DNA of 64,000 bases, taken from contig NC_079969.1 in NCBI RefSeq assembly GCF_029852145.1, positions 3,720,001-3,784,000 on the forward strand, in the 5' to 3' direction. Source of the stretch: Microplitis mediator (Eukaryota > Arthropoda > Insecta > Hymenoptera > Braconidae). Below the pieces are notes generated by a model. That model searched no databases and was not told the DNA's origin. It saw only the letters and a list, made by a program, of their open reading frames with translations. This document shows positions 55,506 through 64,000 of the stretch, one piece after another. Position numbers and translations under genes: made by a program. How positions within the stretch are numbered: the stretch's first letter is position 1; each line of letters begins with the position of its first letter.

Positions 55506-57289
55506 TATACCAAGTGATAAATTTTAAAGCCTCATATTTATCAATAATTTATCGTAGTAAGATAGTAGTTTTCAATAATAAATAAAACGAATCTATTTCA
55601 ATTTTCTTCTTGACTTTATTGATTTTTGAAAGTTAAATAATTCTCAATTTTAAATAAAATATAAGAACTTTTGGCGAGTTCGGGTCCTTGCTCGGAGATT
55701 CTCTGTACTCATTTATTTACCATGCACTTATATCCATATTTATTTTCCTGCTCTGAACTCTGATCCAGATAAGTTTAATACCAGAGATACAGTCGATTAC
55801 CCGCCATAAGCCGGGTCTAAAGGTCGTAGGGTAAATTTTTCATAGAAAGTAAATTTTCCTAGTTAATTTGTCTATTTTTTCCTTCTTGATTTATAATTTT
55901 GACAATTTTAACGGAGGCTTACAACGGGATGTCTGGTACGAAACTAAAAAGAAGGGAAGCTGTTTGGACTCAGTAACTGCCGATTGAGGGGAAGAGGCTC
56001 ATTACGGGTAATCGACTGTAGTCGTAGCTCGAGCCATAAAGTGAACTTGCAATCTAAGATTTTATATAAAGGATTAACATGAATAACTCACTAATGAAAG
56101 CTTAGAAATGGCAGGATCATCACAATTCACTGCAAGTGCATTCTCAAGATTACACAGATTTCTGTGATAATTACATGGAGAGAAATATTTTGGAAATTTA
56201 CCTAAAGGATGTGGTTTCTAATTATCATTATACATTAATATCATTCTGCGGAAACCCGACTAATATTTAATAATTTTCACTGTCTTAAGAATTACATGTT
56301 AGAAAATAAAAAATAAATTGCATATAGTAAACTCTACTAATCTACTTACTTAATTTGATTATGTAGCAGCGTTTATTTAACTATTCATAAACTTTTACTC
56401 TCTCTGAATGGAACTAAGTAAATTATTGTTGCTTTTTTTCAACTTTTCTCTATGAAAATTGACGGTTTTCAAAAAATTTAGCAAGATATTGTATTCACTG
56501 GGATTTTCGGAAATCGAGTTTTAATCAGTACTAAGGACGTTTTGATGCTCTAGGAAACTATTCTTACTATTTTCATAATGAATACAGAAAAAATGGGACT
56601 TTTTTTTAGTTTTTCTGAGATTACTTTGAAATGACTTGCAAAATCAAATAATGAGCTCTGGAACGTTACAAAACGCGTCGATTGCCGTAAAAACCATCTC
56701 AATCCCTAAGTAGCTATCTTAGTCAAGATCTTGGAATCACAGTATATATACTAGGCTGTATCAAAAAAATCGACTATTTTTTTTTTCTTAATTACATCGA
56801 AAATATTGTTGGAAATGATGAAAAAAAAAAATACTGTGAAAGTTTGAGCTCTTAATATGAACATTAAGAGGTTCCGCATTGCACTTTTTTTCTTAAAATC
56901 GATCAGAAGACTATTTTTTTTTTGAGCTTGACATTAAAATTAAAATAACTAGAAAACAATGCGGAATTCGAAAAAAACTTTATTGGAAATAACTTGTAGG
57001 TCAAAGTAGTGTGTAGTCAAAATTAACACACTTCCCAAATAACATTGAATCGCCATAAGCAATACACAGATATTTAATACACCGTGAAACGTGTTTTACT
57101 GACTATAAAAAACTATAGTTTCGCTTATGGCCTTAAACATAGAATACATTTAATATGTGTTAAAATAATACACTTGTAACACACTTGGTTTTAGAGTGTA
57201 GACATAATATTTCGCTGTATACTCCTTGACTTGCTCAAGATTTGCTCTAGAATTGATCAATATTGCCACTAGGGATCGGTTCATTCACC
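55506..57289. other. No gene seen
   Basis: Mixed-complexity intergenic DNA. 56985-57200 contains an imperfect palindrome with CGCCATAAGC/GCTTATGGCC and TTAACACACTT/AATACACTTG words, probably another decayed foldback. No exon model found. Confidence 0.4.
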
Positions 57290-58230
57290 AAGAGACATCT
57301 CTATCAAAAAAATCCATGTGTGATTGCATATGGGAACCCATAAGATTTATGTGAGAATCCATAGGAATTAATATAGAAGTGTATGGATTTGTATAAGAAT
57401 CCATTTAGGAAATCATGGGTATCTGTTTTCCATGTGGGAAATCCACGTAGGAAACTGTGGGTACCTTGATTTCCATTATGACATAGCCCGTGAAAAATAA
57501 AATATATATGACCATACATGGGCATACTAACTTTTCAATAAAGTTATGCATGGCCATATATGAATCATGTAAGGCTACATAGGTCCATACATACTTATAT
57601 ATGACTATACCCGTGAAAAATGAATCATACGTGACCATATATGAATGCCCCATATATGGCCATGTATGTAAATTGGCCAGGCATGGCCATGTATGACACA
57701 TAGCTTGATATGGCCATATATGCCCATACTTGCCAATTTACATATACGGCCACGTATGGTCATATATGACCAGATATGCCCATATATGACCATACGTGGC
57801 CGTATATGTAAATTGGCAAGTATGGGCATATATGGCCATATCAAGCTATGTGTCATACATGGCCATACCTGGCCAATTTACATACATGGCCATGTATGGA
57901 GCATTCATACATGGCCACGTATGATTCATTTTTCACGGGTATAGTCATATATAACTATGTATGGACCTATGTAGCCTTACATGATTCATATATGGCCATG
58001 CATAACTTTATTGAAAAGTTAGTATGCCCATGTACTGCCATATATGTTTCATTTTTCACGGGAGAGCAGACTCTTATGGGAAATCTAAGTAAAAATTCAT
58101 ATGGGAATCCATACGGGACTTCCACATTTGGCATGGTGTGGATTCCTATAGAAAACCATATGAGAATTCATCCGAAAACGCCATGTGAGAACCCATATAG
58201 GAATCTAGGCTGGATTTCCATGTAGATTTT
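57290..58230. repeat. CCATATGG-rich repeat hosting a large palindrome
   Basis: Outer zones 57290-57486 and 58063-58230 consist of words such as GGAATCCATATGGGAAACC, related to the repeats at 59257-60115 and 60464-61297. The palindrome at 57487 is inserted between them. Confidence 0.65.
57487..58062. mobile_element. 576-bp near-perfect palindrome, CCCGTGAAAAA ends
   Basis: CCCGTGAAAAATAAAATATA mirrors ATATATGTTTCATTTTTCAC followed by GGG. Arms of about 280 bp meet near 57770. Perfect enough that opposite-strand open frames (57605-57856 minus, 57693-57944 plus) encode almost the same peptide, MTHSLIWPYMPILANLHIRP. The interior is built of ATGGCCATATATG words. Flanks AG and AG give a 2-bp target duplication. 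Confidence 0.9.
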
Positions 58231-59256
58231 TTTATAGGAAACTATTTTCAAAAATTAATTCATAATAATGTGCGGGCTGGCCAACCATTTTCCAAATTTT
58301 TATTTTCTTATTAATATTGCTTTCATTCTTTATCTCAATATAACTTTGCTATACTTTATAACTTCGTAAGTATAATTCTATAAATTCGTGCTAAAATAAT
58401 GATATTTGAAAATTTGTATTCCTACTATACAGAGAAGATATACTTCTCTGTATATATATATATATATATACTTCTTATATACTTCTCTGAGTATATAAGA
58501 AAAATATATAATACTGTTGGTGAACTTTACGCGGTATGACAACTTTGGAAAGTTTAATGATATGAAATACAGAACGTAGAGTGTATTGTAGAAGTAATAA
58601 AGTGCTAAATGCAATAGTGAACTACTTGAATGGTTATAGGGATACAGAAGTTGTCACGCTACAGCAGTGTAAATTGAAAAATTGTCGAATTCATTGTTGT
58701 TATTTGAGTGCGTGTAAGCCGGATGCTTTTAAAGACTTTGATTAACAAGTTAGTTCAACACAAACTTACAATGAAAGTTGGTGATAAATTAATATAAGAT
58801 CTTCCTTCATCTTCCTACAATAAAAATTAAAACTTTAGATTTGATGATAAAGTAAAAATTTACTAGCTTTCTATTTATCATGAGAAATTGAAAAGAGAAC
58901 ACACATGTTATTTTCGAAGACACCAGATCTGGCTACACTATTATTCTGTTACATGAAACGAAAGCAAGATTATCTTTCATTGGTAGATGATCGAGTAGAT
59001 TCTCAAATAAAATATACTAGTGTAAGGTGAAGGATTAATTGGCCATATTATTTATGTTCTGACAATTTTTCTTGACAACGTTATTATGCTTAACTGTAAC
59101 AATTTGTGGTGTGAAGGTAAATTAAACGCGGAATTAATGTAGAGTGCATGATTATTAATTTATTTCAATTCTCGGGAGTCAATTTTCCCTCAAGGATGAA
59201 TTTTCTATTGATATTATTCATAAAAAAAATTTCTGTAGAGCGATCATTTAAGACGA
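58231..59256. other. No gene seen
   Basis: AT-rich spacer with a hairpin at 58433-58495 (AGAGAAGATATACTTCTCT, then a TA run and TATACTTCTCTGAGTATATA). No coding support. Confidence 0.4.
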
Positions 59257-60115
59257 CCCTATCAAAAAAATTCACGTGGGAATACAGCTTAAATTTCCAT
59301 ATGATGCTTTCGGATGGATGCCCATCGGGTTTTCTATAGAAATCCAGCATAGATTTCTTTATAGATTCATATCTGGTTTCTAATGGGAATCTACACCATG
59401 CGAAATCCATATGGAAATTTACTATGGATTCTTATGTGGATTTTAGCAATAGTTTTCCACGGGAATTCATACAATGAAAAAATCCATATGAGGACCTAGT
59501 GTAGATTCCTATGCGGATACACATGGGTCACCGTGAATAGAAAATTTGTACATAGAAATACAGGTACTTAGGTTCCCATATGGTTTTCTATATAGATTCT
59601 TATCTGGTTTCCCATGGGAATCTACACCATGCGAAATCCATATGGAAATCTAGTATGGAGTCTTATGTGAATTTTGGCAATAGTTTTCCACGGGAATCCA
59701 TACAATGAAAAAATCCATATGAGGACCTAGTGTAGATTCCTATGCGGATACACATGGGTCACCGTGAATAGAAAATTTGTACATAGAAATACAGGTACTT
59801 AGGTTCCCATATGGTTTTCTATATAGATTCTTATCTGGTTTCCCATGGGAATCTACACCATGCGAAATCCATATGGAAATCTACTATGGATTCTTATGTG
59901 GATTTTGGCAATGGTTTCCTCCGGAAATCCATACAATGCTAAAATCTATATGGAGACAGTGTAGATTCCTATGTAGATACACATGGGTCACCATGGATAG
60001 AAAATTTTTACATAGAAATCCAGGTAATCAGATTTTCATATAGATTTCTAACATGGGAATCCACATATCCGAGTTCCAATATGCATTTTTCGTATAGGAA
60101 TCCAGGTGTAGATTG
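59257..60115. repeat. CCATATGG-rich repeat with 231-bp tandem units
   Basis: Opens CCCTATCAAAAAAATTCACG. From about 59360 to 60055 three units of 231 bp follow; the phrase CTACACCATGCGAAATCCAT starts at 59391, 59622 and 59853. Units carry GATACACATGGGTCACCGTG and GGTTTTCTATATAGATTC. No transposase. The 88-residue frame is a by-product. Confidence 0.8.
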
Positions 60116-60463
60116 AAGATCGATAAATAATTTATGAAAAATCTACTTCCATTACAGCCGGCAAACGGCCGTTTTTCTTTTTTAAATCTACAACCATCTA
60201 CAATACGACCTAACTTCTTGCAGTAATGTCATTTTTTATCGTGTGACTTATTTAAATTACACCCACGCTTAATGTGTCCTTCCCTGCTGCATAAAAAACA
60301 TCAAACATTTTCCTTATCACCTTCACATCAACCTGTCAAAGCAACAATTTAGTTATCATTTCACTTTTTTATCGTTCCTTTTTCAGCGAAGTCTCGCAAT
60401 TATATTAGCCGTAATTTGCATATCTTTTAATGCTTATTTCCTTGGTGATATTAAATGAGAATA
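60116..60463. other. No confirmed gene
   Basis: Unique-looking spacer. An acceptor-like TCCTTTTTCAG at 60386 precedes a short hydrophobic open phase to a TGA at about 60455, discussed with the exon at 54047. Otherwise nothing. Confidence 0.35.
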
Positions 60464-61297
60464 CCCTATCAAAAGAAAAAACTACGGAATCCAGCGTAGA
60501 CTCTTATGGGGACTCCCACATGGTGCTTTCGGATGGATTCCCATTTGGTTTTCTATAGAAATCTACACCATGTCAAATCCATATGGGAGTCCCGTATGAA
60601 TTCCCATGTGAATTTTTACCTCGATTTCCTATAGAAATCTGCACTAAGTCGAAATGGGAATCCAGTTACTCATAGTTTCCTATGTAAATTTCCCATAGGG
60701 AAATCCAGATACCCATGGTTTCCTAAATGGATTCTTATATAAATCCATACACTCCTATATTAATTCCTACACTGTAAAAAGAGCGGTGTTAAAAATGGAC
60801 TCATTTTAACTCCGGCTGGTGTTAAAAATGGACTCATTTTAACTCCGGCTGGTGTTAAAATAAAATTACACCGGTGTAGGAGGAGTAATTCACCGGTGTT
60901 AAAAATACCGGTGTTAAAGCGGGGTAAACTGCGTCCACTCAGAGAATTAACTTTGGAAAGCTGACAAAACGCAAAAAATATCTTGTCACACGCACACACA
61001 CACACAAACTCACGAGCGCACACATGCACACACAATCACACAAACGCACACATATGTGCACACATTCCCAAAGTGAAATATTTTAACACCGGAAAATTTC
61101 ATTTAACACCGGTGAAGAATATTTACACCGGCGGAGGCGTTATTTTTACACCGCTTTCGGGGGTAAATTTAACACCGAAAATTTTAACACCTACACCGTT
61201 TGGACTTACCCCGGTGATTTTATACAGTGTATGGATCCTTACATGAAATTTTTTAAAATGGATTCCATGCAATCCCACATGGATTTTTTTGACAGGA
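60464..61297. mobile_element. CCCTATCAAAA repeat interrupted by a CACTG element
   Basis: Left end CCCTATCAAAAGAAAAAACT, right end CACATGGATTTTTTTGACAG followed by G. The body has CCATATGGGAGTCC-type words. The two halves are separated by the element at 60770-61229. Exact right limit uncertain by one or two bases. Confidence 0.65.
60770..61229. mobile_element. CACTG-type GGTGTTAAA element, complete copy
   Basis: 460 bp from CACTGTAAAAAGAGCGGTGT to GGTGATTTTATACAGTG, flanked by TA and TA. Contains a direct duplication of a 33-bp unit (AAATGGACTCATTTTAACTC) near 60788-60855 and a CA-rich run at 60988-61060. It is the best reference copy of the family seen also at 18229, 28692, 51267 and 62688. 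Confidence 0.9.
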
Positions 61298-62687
61298 GTA
61301 AAAATTCAAAAAACCATAAGCTTGAATCCATATTTGATTCCGGATAAAATCCATTACCTTAAAAACACAATAATTATAACCTAAAAAAATTCTATTAAAA
61401 GATAATTGAAAGCTGAGTACTGACATCTATGTGTTGATTAAAATAGCTTGCATAATTGATCTGCATTAAACGTTCAAGGTTATGCTATTGAGATATTTAT
61501 GGTGTTTTTTAAAAGTAATATCGCGCTATTTACAGGTTAATATGATTAACTTATTGCCAGACTGGTCACGAGATAAATCTAGAGTGTGTATATGCTTGTC
61601 AAAGATAAAACGAGAAGATAGGTAATAGATAAAGAGAAAGAGAGAGAGTAATAAAGTGTGTGAGAAGGACAGAAAAATGAAGGTTGACGATTATAGTGTA
61701 AAAACAACAGAAGTGTGGAAAGAAACATTGAGGACACGCTCGACCGATATTCGATATACCGAGGGCGACGTTGAACTTGCCTCTCATGGATCACCTACTC
61801 ACTCACCCTCATCTGTATAGATTTTCTGTACTTTATATATAGTACCGAGCTATATACCACCTGGATATAGTTTATAGTCTGTACCGGAGGCTGTTACGTA
61901 TTTCACACCTCTAGCAAATAGACACTTGCGTTGCAGTCCTGACGTCACAATTCATTTTTATTTTTATTCCTGTATTCCTGTACACTGTTACCGTTGCTAT
62001 TATTAATATAATTTGAATCGTTTAATAATAAAATACCTGTTGCATATTGTAAAGTGACCCGTTAACTGGATTTAAAATTTTTTAAACTTATTATTGTACT
62101 CACTTCAAGCGGAAAGGTTCAGCCTCGGCTTCATTGTTACTTTAAATTATTCACTGATACTGCTATCAATACACCAATTATACAACGCGGATATAAAGAA
62201 AGGTTTTAACGATCGAATCTTGTGTAACTTCAAGTTAATTCAGATTTACAACAGCAATATAAATTTTAATTTTAGTAAGGAAGCTTCTAAAAATACAAGA
62301 CCCGGATTTCCGTGGCTAGGAAATTGAAGCAACGGAAAATTTACGGACGGGGATAATTTTTTTTCCTCATAGATTTAATTATCTCTGTATGTCAGCGGAA
62401 AAAATCAGAAGAACATGGACATGTTGGTACACAAACGGTAACTTATTGTACACAGGAAAACAACGTAAATAAACAGGATCCTCATACATAAGAGGGAAAA
62501 CACTCTTAACATGTAACACCTAATACACCAATAGTAAGTTAGTTTTCACACGGAAATAGAAATATGTAGCATTCATCAATTAGTAAATCGCATCCCTGCG
62601 ATCATTTCGTTTTTTGATTCTTTTACTCAATGTTAGAATCGATAGTTAGCCTTACGATAAGGAAGAAATAAATTTCAAGGGTGTGTA
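61298..62687. other. No gene seen
   Basis: Intergenic DNA with some normal-complexity stretches (61570-61960 and 62090-62330). Short frames on both strands lack ATG starts, motifs or splice support. Confidence 0.4.
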
Positions 62688-63350
62688 CACTGTAAAAAAT
62701 TTTCACACCGTCAATGTAGATAGATAGATAAATGAATTTTATTTGGCCATGAAGTCAAAACTCCTTGTGGCCATACAGTTTATAATATATATGGTTAGTA
62801 TATTCTCATATTAATATATAATATGAAATTCTTAAGATTAATAATTTTAAGTTAAAATGTTACAAGTTCAATTTTTATTTATTTTAGTCTTTCAAGTCTT
62901 TAAAGTTCCATCACCCTCCCTACAACTCAATGTGATCACTATTAAAAAAATAATTGTAACATGATACTCTAAACTCAGCGAGTTCCATACTCTGATTGAT
63001 GTAACAATAAATGATTTGTCATATATGACTAAATGGCTTGTAGGTAAACGCAGATAGTCTTGTCTCACATCACCTCTACGTAACATCGGTTCTAAGAATT
63101 TAAGTTCATTCTTAAAAAGATGACCCTGGTTGGCATATATTGCTTTATATAATAGACAAAATAAAAAGAAATTTCTTCTGTTTTTTAAAGTTAGCCAACC
63201 AAGTCTTTTGAAATAAGGTTCTATGCTCATACCTACTTACTTTAAAAACAAAGCGCACGCAAGCATTAAGTTTACGTTGTAAATTAAGCTGTAAAGATTA
63301 ACTTAAATTAGTGTACATCGCAGCACAATAATCAAAAACTGGGAAAATTA
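62688..63350 (-). pseudogene. Decayed LINE 3' end beside a CACTG stub
   Basis: On the minus strand, traces of a non-LTR reverse-transcriptase C-terminal region are readable despite stops and frameshifts: PVFDYCAAMYTNL, LQRKLNACVRFVFK, NRRNFFLFCLLYKAIYANQ, YDKSFIVTSIRVWNSL. The 3' tail ends in a TAGA/TAAA run near 62715. A bare CACTGTAAAAAATTTTCACA end at 62688 adjoins it. Same LINE family as 8585-9060. Not functional. Confidence 0.75.
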
Positions 63351-64000
63351 ACTCTCTAAACATGAATTAGTGGAAATTTCATTAATTACGTTAGTGAAGC
63401 AGTATTCACTTCATAATAAGTGTATTTAAATAACAAACTAGTGAATTCTCACTAATAAATTTAGTACTATAATTTTCACTAGCAAATTAGTGATTTTCAC
63501 TACTGAACTAGCGATATTTTCATAATTTCTACAAGTGAAACTGTTATTCACTTCTTAATTTATGAATTTCACAATTTCACTAGTAACATTAACTAGCAAA
63601 TAATTAAATATTTTACTAGATATAAATATACTTAATAATTACAATGCTATTTTTAAAAATTTTAATAAAAAACTTTCAAAATAAAAAAAAATAGAAGTAC
63701 AGAACAATAATATATTTATATGAAGAGTACGTCAATTATAGCATCACGGATCTTTTATTTCTTTATCAATTATTGTTTGGTATCATAACGAATATACTAT
63801 TTACACTCACGCGATCACATGCGTAGGTCAGCGCAGTGGATAGCATCAAAGACTTTGAATCGGAAAGATGTAGGTTCGAGCCCAGCAGTCACCGGGATTT
63901 TTTCATCAATCAAAATCATGTATACTTCCTCTAAGTAATGATTCTAATACATTAATCACATTTCGGATCTAATTACAAGTGTCTTATATTTTTTTTCGCA
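63351..64000. mobile_element. ACTCTCTAAA TIR element with tRNA-like core, cut by window edge
   Basis: Starts ACTCTCTAAACATGAATTAG at the boundary of the LINE fossil and runs off the window. It is the reverse complement of 47870-48528, including the tRNA-like core. The flanking bases on the right are not available. Confidence 0.85.
63827..63893 (+). pseudogene. tRNA-derived segment inside TIR element
   Basis: Plus-strand counterpart of 47984-48053: CAGCGCAGTGGATAGCATC (A-box-like), loop CTTTGAA, and GGTTCGAGCCC (B-box-like). Stems are degenerate. It differs from the other copy at only a few positions. Confidence 0.6.

Noticed and set aside
57605..58225. Mirror-image open frames on plus and minus strands
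   Set aside because: By-products of a near-perfect palindrome; composition follows ATGGCCATATATG words.
1..64000. Integrated polydnavirus or other viral segment
   Set aside because: No viral structural or replication gene, no recognisable segment-boundary repeats; genes present are ordinary insect genes.
1..64000. CRISPR array or bacterial transfer
   Set aside because: Regular repeats present are microsatellites or transposon tandem units without unique spacers; no prokaryotic gene recognised.

Overview
The window is strongly AT-rich eukaryotic nuclear DNA from an insect. The gene content points to Hymenoptera, plausibly a parasitoid wasp: spliced genes with short GT-AG introns, two gustatory receptors, a classic six-cysteine odorant-binding protein, sprouty, and an insect-type secreted protein. 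The order is inference; I have run no database search. No bacterial, viral or CRISPR features were seen.

Layout. 1-11.6 kb: no gene I can defend; several short inverted-repeat transposons and two decayed LINE tails. 11.6-13.4 kb: sprouty, followed by long AAT/ATT trinucleotide arrays. 14.7-23.2 kb: non-coding, filled with satellite-like and foldback elements. 23.3-40.3 kb: the gene-rich core. It holds a gustatory receptor on the minus strand, an intronless MATH/BTB gene (+), a six-exon secreted DUF4803-like gene (-), a second paralogous gustatory receptor (+) and an odorant-binding protein (+). I rebuilt the spliced genes exon by exon from splice sites and reading phase; most exons are too short to show as open reading frames. 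42.3-45.1 kb: a candidate four-exon gene for an 80-residue cysteine- and lysine-rich peptide. 45-64 kb: mostly repeats, one orphan exon near 54.1 kb, a large palindrome near 57.8 kb, and a decayed LINE abutting a tRNA-bearing inverted-repeat element at the right edge.

The most striking signal is the mobile DNA. Almost all of it is non-autonomous foldback or terminal-inverted-repeat elements with no visible transposase. Six elements share CCCTGATT-type ends (one has TCCTGATT) and carry six precisely matching 2-bp target duplications that are not TA (GA, TG, CT, AC, CT, TT). Others with CACTG, CACGG, CCCGTG or GGGTGAGCC ends also carry 2-bp duplications. Several nested insertions carry their own empty-site control within the window. 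Two element families enclose tRNA-like segments. Every intron longer than about 100 bases in the DUF4803-like gene holds an inverted repeat of a different kind.

Functionally the core suggests chemosensation (two gustatory receptors plus one odorant-binding protein). Sprouty is a receptor-tyrosine-kinase antagonist, and the BTB gene is a probable cullin-3 adaptor. They show no sign of working as one pathway.
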